A stretch of DNA of 64,000 nt from Maribellus sp. YY47 (GTDB taxonomy: Bacteria > Bacteroidota > Bacteroidia > Bacteroidales > Prolixibacteraceae), in the NCBI RefSeq assembly GCF_023111095.1, contig NZ_JALGYW010000002.1:1-64000 (forward strand), written 5' to 3'. This document shows positions 34,479-43,021 of this stretch, piece by piece; within the stretch, counting starts at the first letter, position 1, and each line of letters opens with the position of its first letter. The notes under the pieces are model-generated. The model saw only the letters and a program-made list of their open reading frames with translations. It searched no databases and was not told where the DNA came from. The translations under genes were made by a program, and so were the position numbers.

Positions 34479-35288
34479 TCATACCACAAAATCGTCTGAG
34501 CCCCGGTCTGATTTCTCACCTGCACTTTGACGAATAAAATCAAAATCGGTGTTAAGTTTCTGAGCAAACAGTGTCATATCCGAGCTGTAAATAATAATAT
34601 TCACCCCTTCCCCGATCCATTTTACCTCCCGCCCCGGATCGTCAGAAAAATGAATACCAACAGCTTTGTTCTTCGCCCGGCATTTTTGGACAATCACTTT
34701 AACCGTTTCCTCAAACCTGGGATGATCGTATTGCTCCGGAATACCAAGACTTAGCGACAAATCGTGCGGACCGATAAAAACCGCATCCACTCCCTCCACA
34801 TCGAGCAGATCATCGAGTTTGCCGAATGCGGGAACACTCTCGATATTAAGAATGCAGATATTCCCACGGTTATAGTCGTCCAGATATTCTTTCAATTCAG
34901 GCTCCACTATTTCATTATCGTTTAATACCCTTTTCAGTCGCTCTCCTTTTAAAGGCCGGTATTTTACTGCTCCCACCAGTTCTTTTACCTGTTCAACATT
35001 TTCGATGTAGGGCGCTAAAACACCTTCCGCTCCGGCATCCAGCATCTGGCAGGCCCGAATGGGATCGGGAGAAGGGATTCTCACAATGGGTCCCAGCCCT
35101 GCAGCCCCGTATAACTGACAAAGTGCGGCCACTTCCGCTCTTTCGAGCGGTATATGCTCAGTATCGAGAAATACAAAATCGAGGCTAGCGCTTCGAACAG
35201 CTTTTACCCACAGCGGAGCCATCGAAGTAATACAGGTCCCGTAAATCCGTTTACCCTGCTTTATTTTATCAAGTAATACCTTTCCCAT
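34479..35288 (-). CDS. HpcH/HpaI-family aldolase
   Basis: A 269-residue class II aldolase of the HpcH/HpaI family, which cleaves 2-keto-3-deoxy sugar acids or 4-hydroxy-2-oxo acids to pyruvate and an aldehyde with a divalent metal. The barrel markers are GTCITSMAPLWVKAVRSASLDFVFLDTEH, IVRIPSPDP with the Arg of the substrate site, MLDAGAEGVLAPYIENVEQ, and later NIESVPAFGKLDDLLDVEGVDAVFIGPHDLSLSLG with the metal-binding E and D. The length is normal and it is cytoplasmic. It is 24 bases downstream of the HAD phosphatase gene and is followed by the DUF1349 gene. It would handle a sugar acid released from the substrate of this region. Confidence 0.9.
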   Translation of the reverse strand: MGKVLLDKIKQGKRIYGTCITSMAPLWVKAVRSASLDFVFLDTEHIPLERAEVAALCQLYGAAGLGPIVRIPSPDPIRACQMLDAGAEGVLAPYIENVEQVKELVGAVKYRPLKGERLKRVLNDNEIVEPELKEYLDDYNRGNICILNIESVPAFGKLDDLLDVEGVDAVFIGPHDLSLSLGIPEQYDHPRFEETVKVIVQKCRAKNKAVGIHFSDDPGREVKWIGEGVNIIIYSSDMTLFAQKLNTDFDFIRQSAGEKSDRGSDDFVV

Positions 35289-35312
35289 TTATTATCGCTC
35301 AGTTGTTTATTG

Positions 35313-35993
35313 TTAAGTCATACTCTCAAACAGGATAGCTTTCAGTTTTTCAAAATCATCGATCACCAAATCAGCTTCACTTTGATCCTGACTTCTGGTC
35401 GCGGCTCCACTGTAGGCCACGCAATACATTCCCGCCGATTTGGCTGCCCTTATTCCGTTTTTCGAATCCTCAATCACCAGGCAGTCTTCGGGTTCGACAT
35501 CCAATAATTTGGCGACATGCAGAAAAACATCGGGAGAAGGTTTGCTTTTTCCAACTGTCCCGCTGCTAATGGTGTGTTTGAAATATTTTCTTAACCCCGA
35601 TTTTTCGATGATTATTTTTACCGTTTCAGGATCAGAGGACGAAGCCACCGCCATTGGCACGCTCTTGCTTTTTAGAAAATCGAGAAGCCGGATCAAACCC
35701 GGCATTGGATCCAATTTGTCGAGACCGGAAAAAAAGGGAACTCCCTCCCGGTTCGTCAGGCGAGTCATTTCCTCTGCATCCAACGAAAGGTTTCTTTTTT
35801 CGATGATCTGGCGCCACATTACATCGGTTGCAGTTCCCATATACGTGGCATGTTCTTCGTCAGAAATGTCCAGTTTCATTTTGCTGAACATTCGGTTTTC
35901 TATTTCAATATGATAGGGTTCACTGTCGACCAGTACTCCGTCCATGTCGAAAATTACGGCCCGGGGAAATCTTTTCTCAAGTGGTATTTGCAT
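35313..35993 (-). CDS. HAD-family phosphatase / phosphoglucomutase-like
   Basis: A 226-residue enzyme read from ATG 35993 (MQIPLEKRFP). The frame reaches 36053, but a promoter box lies at 36030-36037, inside that extension. The haloacid-dehalogenase motifs are present: DMDGVLVDSEP with D16 as nucleophile and D18 as acid, MAVASSSD, the Lys in GKSKPSPDVFL, and VIEDSKNGIRAA. A helical cap domain sits between the first two. The D-x-D-G-V-x-x-D-S-E start is shared with beta-phosphoglucomutases and sugar-phosphate phosphatases. It probably acts on a sugar phosphate in the same pathway as the aldolase that follows. Confidence 0.88.
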   Translation of the reverse strand: MQIPLEKRFPRAVIFDMDGVLVDSEPYHIEIENRMFSKMKLDISDEEHATYMGTATDVMWRQIIEKRNLSLDAEEMTRLTNREGVPFFSGLDKLDPMPGLIRLLDFLKSKSVPMAVASSSDPETVKIIIEKSGLRKYFKHTISSGTVGKSKPSPDVFLHVAKLLDVEPEDCLVIEDSKNGIRAAKSAGMYCVAYSGAATRSQDQSEADLVIDDFEKLKAILFESMT

Positions 35994-36029
35994 GCTATTT
36001 TTTACTATTACAATTTCCGAAATTGTCAA

Positions 36030-36037
36030 CAAACGTA
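36030..36037 (-). promoter_or_regulatory. -7 box of the HAD-aldolase block
   Basis: On the minus strand TACGTTTG matches TAnnTTTG. The predicted leader before ATG 35993 is about 30 bases, which supports that start codon over the upstream one. Confidence 0.45.
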
Positions 36038-36227
36038 TAATTCGAACTGTCATGAAAGTTTATCACAATTCCGGAAACCAGATTCCGATACATGATACCA
36101 AATTAACAAACAATGGACAAACAACACCACACATTTGTTGGCTAATACAAATGCAATATTGACTCTAATCTCCACGCATCTGTCAAAATAAAAACAGACA
36201 AGCAAAAAAACTGAGGTTCAATTCCTA

Positions 36228-37079
36228 CTACAGAAAATCCTTTCGGTACTCCGAAGGAGTTTTCCCCATGATCACTTTAAAATAGTGGTTAAAATTTGCG
36301 AGGTTATTGTATCCGCACTCGTAACAAATTTGTGTGATTCGTTTATCAGTTTCAGCCAGAAGTTTTGCAGCAATCCCAACCCTGACGGTTTTCACATATT
36401 CCATAAATGTCTGGCCGGTCTTCTTCTTGAAATACCTGCAAAATGAGCTGGGTTCCATGTACACCACTTTAGCGGCTTCGGTTAAATTGATGCCTTCCTG
36501 TACATTTTGAAAAACGTATTCGTAGATTTTATCAATCTGATCGCGGTCTTTGTCATAGCTCAACGGAAGTTCGGAAGGCAAGGCCAGGTATTCGCGTTCT
36601 TCTATTTTCAGCAAAAGACTAAATACCTTTAACAAATTAATGTAACGTTCAAGCCCTTTCATCTCCACCATTCGGCTGAGTGTTTGCGCTACACGCTCAA
36701 TCTTGGGCCCTTTAAAAAGGATGCCGCTGTGCGCTTCTTTCAGCAGTTCAACCACGTGCTCCAGTTCCGGAACATTCAAAAAGTCGGAGCTGATCAGGTT
36801 TTCGTAAAAATGGGTAACCACGCATTCCGGCTCTTCATCGTTACTGGTCTCCAATACTTCCCAGCAGTGCGAAATATTTGGCCCCAGCAATACCAGATCG
36901 CCCGGAGTGTAACTCGAAATGTTATTCCCGACAATTCTCCTGCCCGATCCAGAAGTGATCAGATTCAGCTCAAAATTATTGTGGGAATGAATCTTCTCAG
37001 AGTTGGGATCCATTTTCAACCGACGCGTAATAAATGAGTGTTTATGGGGGACAAATATTTTTTCGTATACAAACTCCAC
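36228..37079 (-). CDS. AraC-family regulator with N-terminal cupin
   Basis: A 283-residue transcription factor. The N-terminal ligand domain is a cupin (IHSHNNFELNLITSGSGRRIVGNNISSYTPGDLVLLGPNISHCW). The C-terminal AraC/XylS DNA-binding domain has two helix-turn-helix units: GINLTEAAKVVYMEPSSFCRYFKKKTGQTFMEYV and ITQICYECGYNNLANFNHYFKVIMGKTPSEYRK. The final motif is a hallmark of the family. It is divergent from the operon starting at 37259, with about 180 bases between, and probably responds to a sugar to control that operon. The ligand is unknown. Confidence 0.93.
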   Translation of the reverse strand: MEFVYEKIFVPHKHSFITRRLKMDPNSEKIHSHNNFELNLITSGSGRRIVGNNISSYTPGDLVLLGPNISHCWEVLETSNDEEPECVVTHFYENLISSDFLNVPELEHVVELLKEAHSGILFKGPKIERVAQTLSRMVEMKGLERYINLLKVFSLLLKIEEREYLALPSELPLSYDKDRDQIDKIYEYVFQNVQEGINLTEAAKVVYMEPSSFCRYFKKKTGQTFMEYVKTVRVGIAAKLLAETDKRITQICYECGYNNLANFNHYFKVIMGKTPSEYRKDFL

Positions 37080-37258
37080 CGTGAATATTTTTTAACCGTA
37101 AAATACAAATATTAATTAATAAGTTCAAATTAAGGTCAAAATTCAATGCAAAACAAACAATATACAAGAAGCGCAAGGCTTCAAAATCAATTTTCTTTGT
37201 ATATGTAGTTTTTACGCTGAACTACTTAACTGATTTTAAAAATTCAATATAAATTCAA

Positions 37259-38206
37259 ATGAATCTATCATTAAGAGGAATAATACCTCCGATCATTACT
37301 CCGTTGATCAACGACGAAGAGCTGGACGAAAACGGTTTGGCCCGTTTAATTGAGTACCTTATCAATAGAGGTGTACATGGCATATTTTTGCTGGGAACCA
37401 CAGGCGAAGCTACCAGTTTAAGCTACCCTTTACGAAAGAAATTTGTAGAAAAAGCCTGTGCTGTCATCAATAAAAGAGTACCGGTAATGGTAGGTGTTAC
37501 GGATACTTCCGGCTCCGGATTGGTTGAAATGGCCAACATTTCGAAAAATGCCGGCGCAGATGCTCTGGTAATTTCGTCGCCTTATTACCTGCCAATTTCG
37601 CAAAACGAGTTTGTCGACTTTTTAAAGAATATGGTCCCCAAACTTCCGCTGCCGTTCTTACTCTACAACATGCCGAGCTGCACCAAAATGCACATGTCGC
37701 TTGAAACGGTTCGCAAAGCAAAAGAACTGGGCGCAATCGGTATCAAAGACAGCTCTGGCGATCTCGCATATTTCTATTCGCTTTTGGATGAATTCAAAGA
37801 TTCGCCCGATTTTGCCGTTATCTGCGGCACCGAATTATTTCTGCCCGAGTCGGTTACCTATGGAGGAAGCGGAGGCATTACAGGCGGTGCCAATGTTTTT
37901 CCTAAAGTTTTTGTTGAGTTATACCAGGCAACGCTCGATGGTGATAAAAATAAAGTAGCCAGATTAAGAGACATTGTCATTCAAATTGAGAAAAAAATAT
38001 ATAATATTAGTACGGACAGTTCGAGATACATTGAAAGTATTAAATGTGCGCTCTCCACTTTAGGCATTTGCAGTGGCTATGTGGCACAACCTTTCAGTGG
38101 CTTTGAAGAGGCACAAAAACAACAAATGAAAAAAAACATAAAAGAGCTGCTCGAAGCTTATCCCGAACTTAGTGAAGAAATTAGTATGTTAAACAGTATC
38201 ACCTGA
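37259..38206 (+). CDS. DHDPS/NanA-superfamily aldolase
   Basis: A 315-residue cytoplasmic class I aldolase. The substrate loop reads GTTGEATS, with GTTGE rather than the GSTGE common in N-acetylneuraminate lyases. YNMP places the catalytic tyrosine at Y136, and IKDSSGD gives the Schiff-base lysine K163. This class makes or cleaves 2-keto-3-deoxy acids, and by the loop sequence a sugar-acid aldolase is more likely than sialate lyase, although the latter cannot be excluded. It is the first gene of a six-gene rightward operon and is divergent from the AraC regulator. The next gene is a sodium symporter, suggesting import of the substrate. Confidence 0.9.
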   Translation: MNLSLRGIIPPIITPLINDEELDENGLARLIEYLINRGVHGIFLLGTTGEATSLSYPLRKKFVEKACAVINKRVPVMVGVTDTSGSGLVEMANISKNAGADALVISSPYYLPISQNEFVDFLKNMVPKLPLPFLLYNMPSCTKMHMSLETVRKAKELGAIGIKDSSGDLAYFYSLLDEFKDSPDFAVICGTELFLPESVTYGGSGGITGGANVFPKVFVELYQATLDGDKNKVARLRDIVIQIEKKIYNISTDSSRYIESIKCALSTLGICSGYVAQPFSGFEEAQKQQMKKNIKELLEAYPELSEEISMLNSIT

Positions 38207-38281
38207 AAACAGGATGCGACGGTAACCGAACGGCAAAGAAAAACCGGCCTGTAACCGACTTAAATCAACAGAATAAACCAT

Positions 38282-39757
38282 ATGAACTTACCTGTAACCG
38301 ACTTAGTCGTTTTTTTATTCATCACTTTAGGAAATGTTATTTTTGGCGCCAGTTTTTTTCTAAAAAATAAAACCTCGAGCCAGTTTACCACCGGAGGAGG
38401 CACATTGCCGGCCTGGGTGGTGGGCATGTCGATTTTTGCCACATTTGTTAGTAGCATCAGTTTCCTGGCCCTACCCGGGAAAGCTTATATGAGCGACTGG
38501 AATGCGTTGGTTTTTAGTTTCGCCATTCCGGTAGCAGCCATTCTGGCGGCCAAATTTTTCGTTCCGCTGTACCGCAGTATGGGCAGCGTTTCTGCCTACA
38601 ATTACCTTGAAGTACGCTTTGGCGCCTGGGCTCGGATTTACGCTTCGTTGTGTTACATTTTAACCCAGCTAATGCGCACCGGCGCTATTTTGCTTTTGCT
38701 GGCTCTGCCACTCAACGCGCTCTTCGGATGGAACATCAAAACCATCATTATTGTAACGGGTTTGGCGGTAACCGTTTACTCGATGATGGGAGGAATACAG
38801 GCCGTGGTTTGGACGGATGCCATCCAGGGAATTATTTTGATTGTGGGAGCCCTTATTTGTGCAGCCGTTCTAACTTTTTCGATGCCCGAAGGACCAACAC
38901 AGGTATTTGAAATTGCAGCGGCCAATCATAAATTCAGCCTCGGTAGCTTTAGCGCCAGTCTTTCAGAATCAACTTTTTGGGTGGTCCTCATCTACGGACT
39001 GTTTATCAACTTGCAGAATTACGGTATCGATCAAAACTTTGTACAGCGATACATGACGACCAGCTCCGAGAAAAAAGCCAAATCGTCGGCTTTGTTTGGA
39101 GCCTTACTTTATGTTCCCGTTTCCATTGTTTTTTTCTACATCGGAACGGCTCTGTTTTCTTATTACACGGCTCAGCCGGATTTGCTCCCTGCCGGAATTT
39201 CCGGTGATAAAGTATTCCCGCACTTTATTGTGAACGGCCTGCCTACCGGATTAACCGGTTTGCTAATCGCCTCGATATTTGCTGCCGGAATGAGCACGGT
39301 TTCGACCAGTATCAACAGTACGGCCACCATTATTCTTTCGGATTACTACCAAAAATATTTCAATAAAAACGCCGACGACAAATCATCGATGAAAGTGTTG
39401 TACATCGCCTCTGTCATTTTTGGGATTCTGGGTGTACTTATTTCGCTTACGCTGGTAGGTGTAGAAAGTGTACTTGACGCGTGGTGGTCACTTGCATCGA
39501 TCTTTAGCGGCGGTATGCTGGGATTGTTCCTGCTGGCGTTTCTTTCCAGGAAAGTGCGCAACATGGATGCCGCCATCGGTGTGATTGTTGGCGTACTTGT
39601 TATTATTTGGATGAGCTTATCACCGCTATATTTTACCGAAGGAAATCTATTGGCCTTCAGGAGCCCGCTTCACAGCAACTTAACCATTGTAATTGGGACC
39701 ATGGCCATTTTCCTTGTGGGATTTTTATCCTTAAAACTCATAAAAAGAAATCAATAG
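38282..39757 (+). CDS. Sodium:solute symporter (SSS family)
   Basis: A 491-residue inner-membrane transporter with about 13 hydrophobic segments. The SSS pattern is clear: the first helix (LVVFLFITLGNVIFGASFF), then TTGGGTLPAWVVGMSIFATFVSSISFLALPG with the helix-1 Ser/Gly pattern, a repeat unit near MGGIQAVVWTDAIQGIILIVG, and VSTSINSTATIILSDYYQKYF in the conserved helix. It would take up a sugar, sugar acid or amino sugar with sodium. It follows the aldolase by 75 bases in the same operon, so the likely cargo is that enzyme's substrate. Members of this family include sialic acid carriers, but this cannot be told from sequence. Confidence 0.92.
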   Translation: MNLPVTDLVVFLFITLGNVIFGASFFLKNKTSSQFTTGGGTLPAWVVGMSIFATFVSSISFLALPGKAYMSDWNALVFSFAIPVAAILAAKFFVPLYRSMGSVSAYNYLEVRFGAWARIYASLCYILTQLMRTGAILLLLALPLNALFGWNIKTIIIVTGLAVTVYSMMGGIQAVVWTDAIQGIILIVGALICAAVLTFSMPEGPTQVFEIAAANHKFSLGSFSASLSESTFWVVLIYGLFINLQNYGIDQNFVQRYMTTSSEKKAKSSALFGALLYVPVSIVFFYIGTALFSYYTAQPDLLPAGISGDKVFPHFIVNGLPTGLTGLLIASIFAAGMSTVSTSINSTATIILSDYYQKYFNKNADDKSSMKVLYIASVIFGILGVLISLTLVGVESVLDAWWSLASIFSGGMLGLFLLAFLSRKVRNMDAAIGVIVGVLVIIWMSLSPLYFTEGNLLAFRSPLHSNLTIVIGTMAIFLVGFLSLKLIKRNQ

Positions 39758-39775
39758 CTAATAAATACAAGAGTT

Positions 39776-40861
39776 ATGAAACTGATCACGTTTATATCTG
39801 CCCTGTTTTTGGTGACTTCTTTAACGGCACAAAAGCCTTACAAAGGAGACCAGGCCATTGTAAAATCAGAATTCATTTATACAAAAGAAGATGTACCGTT
39901 CCCAAGTTGTCATGCATCAACCATTGCTGAAACCAAAAACGGATTAATTGCAGCCTGGTTTGGCGGCACACACGAAAAACACCCCGATGTGGGTATTTGG
40001 GTAAGCCGTTTTCAAAAAGGGAAATGGACAATCCCGGTAGAAGTTGCCAACGGCGTTCAACACAAAACCCTGCGTTATCCCACCTGGAACCCGGTATTGT
40101 TCAATTACGGCGACGAAATCCTTCTTTTTTACAAAGATGGCCCCAGCCCCCGTGAATGGTGGGGTGAATATGTTACATCAAAAGATGAAGGAAAGACCTG
40201 GTCACAAAGCATTCGTTTGCCCGAACAAATTGCGGGGCCGATAAAAAATAAACCGATTCTGCTGGCAAACGGCGATCTGCTTTGTCCGTCGAGTACCGAA
40301 GACAACGGCTGGCAAATTCATATGGAAATCACTCCCGATCGTGGCAAAACCTGGGAGCGCACCCAACCCTTAAACGATGGTGAAAAATACAGGGTAATTC
40401 AGCCTACAATTCTTGTTCACCCCAGAGGGAAACTACAGGCGCTGTGCAGAAGCGGCAATAAAAAAATCATCACCACCTGGTCGGAAGACAATGGCAGAAC
40501 ATGGACCGAACTGGAACCGATCGATATGCCGATCCCCAATTCTGGCATTGATGCAGTGACATTAAAAGACGGAAGATTTGTGCTGATTTACAATCACATT
40601 ACTCCCGGAGAATCGTGGGGCGACCGTAATATCCTGAACATGGCCGTTTCAAACGACGGAATTCATTGGGACGCGGGTGTTCTTTTGGAGAATGATCCGG
40701 ATAAGGAAGGAGAATACTCCTACCCTGCAGTAATTCAAACCAGCGACGGAATGATCCACATTACCTACACCTGGAACCGAAAACTGGTGAAACACGTAGT
40801 TGTTGATCCTGCAAAAATAAAAGTACTCCCGTATAAAAACGGCAACTGGCCTGCGGAATAA
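39776..40861 (+). CDS. Secreted BNR-repeat (sialidase-fold) enzyme
   Basis: A 361-residue secreted protein with a signal peptide ending around LTAQK. It is a six-bladed sialidase-type propeller with Asp-box repeats SKDEGKTW, TPDRGKTW and SEDNGRTW, and a degenerate SNDGIHW. The fold is shared by sialidases, rhamnose-glucuronate lyases (PL42-type) and other enzymes, so sialidase is only one option. The usual sialidase N-terminal FRIP motif is not seen. It lies between the symporter and the VCBS protein, 18 bases after the symporter stop, in an operon with an aldolase. The family is secure, the reaction is not. Confidence 0.8.
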   Translation: MKLITFISALFLVTSLTAQKPYKGDQAIVKSEFIYTKEDVPFPSCHASTIAETKNGLIAAWFGGTHEKHPDVGIWVSRFQKGKWTIPVEVANGVQHKTLRYPTWNPVLFNYGDEILLFYKDGPSPREWWGEYVTSKDEGKTWSQSIRLPEQIAGPIKNKPILLANGDLLCPSSTEDNGWQIHMEITPDRGKTWERTQPLNDGEKYRVIQPTILVHPRGKLQALCRSGNKKIITTWSEDNGRTWTELEPIDMPIPNSGIDAVTLKDGRFVLIYNHITPGESWGDRNILNMAVSNDGIHWDAGVLLENDPDKEGEYSYPAVIQTSDGMIHITYTWNRKLVKHVVVDPAKIKVLPYKNGNWPAE

Positions 40862-40910
40862 AAGAACCATGATTCGGGGATTAGTTTTTACTTTCTGATG
40901 CAGAATATCC

Positions 40911-40963
40911 AATGTAAAATTCCCAATATTCAATTTTCCGGATTTTGTTGGGTATTTTACATT
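40911..40963. repeat. Imperfect inverted repeat in the gap before the VCBS-repeat gene
   Basis: AATGTAAAATTCCCA (40911-40925) pairs with TGGGTATTTTACATT (40949-40963) with one mismatch, around a 23-base loop. It might be a transcript hairpin or an insertion scar. There is no T run for a terminator. Confidence 0.5.
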
Positions 40964-41042
40964 CAAAATTGAGAATTGGATGTTTATTAAAACTGACTTT
41001 CAGAAAAAGCCAGACGGCAGTCAAAATTTTAAACCAAAAGAA

Positions 41043-43001
41043 ATGCAAACCCGACGTAGTTATTTAGTTCTGATTTTTAGTATTCTCTTTTCCCATACCA
41101 ACATGGCGCAGGATACGAATTCCGGCGACCTCGTCCGGATTCTGTACAACCAACCCGGCATGCATTCCGATCTTGGCGTGGGGCTTTGGGCCTGGCCTTT
41201 TCCGGTTGACTACGATAATGACGGAGACCTTGATTTGCTGGTCAACTGCCCCGACAAACCGTTTAACGGTCTTTGGTTTTTTGAAAATACTGCCGGTGGG
41301 AAAAATCCGGTTTTGAAAGCACCGGTAAAACTGACCGAAAGTCAGAAAAACTTACAAATCACAAAGGTAAACGGGCAGTACAGCGTAATGACACCGGGAA
41401 TTATCTATCCCAACTTTTTAGAAACGCTTTATGCTGAACCCGACACCTTGTTTACTGCCGATTTTTATAAGCCCTTATTAAAAAAAGCCCGCTTCAACTT
41501 ATGGCGACAAGTGGATTATGACGACGACGGAGATCTGGACATCGCCATTACCATTGACGACTGGAGCGAATACGGCTGGGACAATGCCTTTAACGAAAAA
41601 GGTGAATGGACAAACGGTCCGCTTCATGCAAAAATATACTTGCTGGAACAAACTACTCCCGGCCTTTATGCTGATCCTGTGGTCTTAAAAGCCGGCGGCG
41701 TGGAAATTGACAATTTTGGAATTTCAGGAGCCGTTTTTGAAGATTTTGACGGTGATGGCGATCTCGATATCATCATCAGCGAATTTGTAGACCGCCTGAC
41801 CTGGTTTGAAAACACAGGAACCCGAAAAGCGCCTGGATATGCCAAAGGAAAATACATCAAAATAAACAGAGAAATTCTTCACCTCGACCTCGAAATGGTG
41901 GTTCCCTCGGCAGCTGACTGGGACGGAGACGGACTGGTCGATCTGATTGTTGGGATTGAAGACGGTCGCGTGGTTTTCATGAAAAACACCGGGAAGAAAA
42001 ATGCTGACGGGATTGTTTTTAAAGCGCCCGAATATCTGCAACAGGAGGCTCAGTATTTAAAATTTGGAGCGCTGGTTACGCCCTACTCTGTTGACTGGGA
42101 TGCCGATGGCGACGAAGACCTGATTTGCGGAAACACAGCCGGATACATTGGTTTTATTGAAAACCTGGGAAACGGAGATTCTCCAAAATGGGCGAAACCG
42201 GTTTACCTGAAAGCCGATGGAGAAACCATTCTGATCCAGGCAGGCGAAAACGGATCGATTCAGGGACCGGCCGAACGCAAATGGGGCTACACTACGCTCT
42301 CTGTTGCGGATTGGGATGGCGATGGTTTACCGGACATTGTTTACAATTCCATCTGGGGTAAAATTGAATGGTATAAAAATATTGGAAAAAAGGGCAAACC
42401 AAAGCTGGCAGCATCGCAGCCTATTGAAGTGGAATGGCAGGGGAAAAATCCAAAACCGACGTGGAACTGGTGGAATCCGCAAGGAAAAAACCTGGTGACA
42501 CAATGGAGGACCACTCCGTTGGGTTACGACTGGAACAACGACGGATTGATGGATCTGATCATGCTCGACCACGAAGGTTACCTGGCTTTTTGGGAACGAT
42601 ACTCTGAAAATGGTGTGTTAAAACTTAAACCCGGCAAACGGATTTTTACCGGTGAAAGCCAAGCAGGCTTTTCCAATCAGTTTGAAAATGATGCGGATGG
42701 TTTTCTCCGTCTGAACACAAAAACTGCCGGAGGATCGGGTCGCAGAAAAATTTGTATTGCTGACTGGGACCGCGACGGGAAACCGGACATCCTGGTAAAT
42801 ACCGTGAATGTCAACTTCCTTCGTAACAAAGGAGAAAAAAACGGGCTTACCGTTTTGGAAGACATGGGGCCACTCAGCAAAACCCGGCTGGCTGGTCATT
42901 CAACGTCGCCCACTATTGTTGACTGGGATAAAAACGGAGTGCCCGACCTCTTGATTGGAGCAGAAGACGGACACTTCTATTTTTTGAAAAACACAAATTG
43001 A
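41043..43001 (+). CDS. Secreted VCBS/FG-GAP repeat protein
   Basis: A 652-residue secreted protein from ATG 41043, which begins a signal peptide (MQTRRSYLVLIFSILFSHTNMAQ). The frame starts upstream at 40980, but those 21 residues look non-coding and have no signal function. It has many calcium-binding D-x-D-x-D-G repeats (YDNDGDLDLLVN, DGDGDLDIIISE, WDGDGLVDLIVG, WDADGDEDLICG, WDRDGKPDILVN, WDKNGVPDLLIG), the blades of an integrin-type propeller. These proteins usually bind or hold extracellular polysaccharides; an enzymatic role is not evident. It is within the six-gene operon. Confidence 0.85.
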   Translation: MQTRRSYLVLIFSILFSHTNMAQDTNSGDLVRILYNQPGMHSDLGVGLWAWPFPVDYDNDGDLDLLVNCPDKPFNGLWFFENTAGGKNPVLKAPVKLTESQKNLQITKVNGQYSVMTPGIIYPNFLETLYAEPDTLFTADFYKPLLKKARFNLWRQVDYDDDGDLDIAITIDDWSEYGWDNAFNEKGEWTNGPLHAKIYLLEQTTPGLYADPVVLKAGGVEIDNFGISGAVFEDFDGDGDLDIIISEFVDRLTWFENTGTRKAPGYAKGKYIKINREILHLDLEMVVPSAADWDGDGLVDLIVGIEDGRVVFMKNTGKKNADGIVFKAPEYLQQEAQYLKFGALVTPYSVDWDADGDEDLICGNTAGYIGFIENLGNGDSPKWAKPVYLKADGETILIQAGENGSIQGPAERKWGYTTLSVADWDGDGLPDIVYNSIWGKIEWYKNIGKKGKPKLAASQPIEVEWQGKNPKPTWNWWNPQGKNLVTQWRTTPLGYDWNNDGLMDLIMLDHEGYLAFWERYSENGVLKLKPGKRIFTGESQAGFSNQFENDADGFLRLNTKTAGGSGRRKICIADWDRDGKPDILVNTVNVNFLRNKGEKNGLTVLEDMGPLSKTRLAGHSTSPTIVDWDKNGVPDLLIGAEDGHFYFLKNTN

Positions 43002-43021
43002 CGTTCTAAAACGAATTAAAC

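Noticed and set aside
37259-38206. Calling the aldolase NanA (sialate lyase)
   Set aside because: The GTTGE loop and sequence do not match the GSTGE form, so a sugar-acid aldolase is at least as likely.
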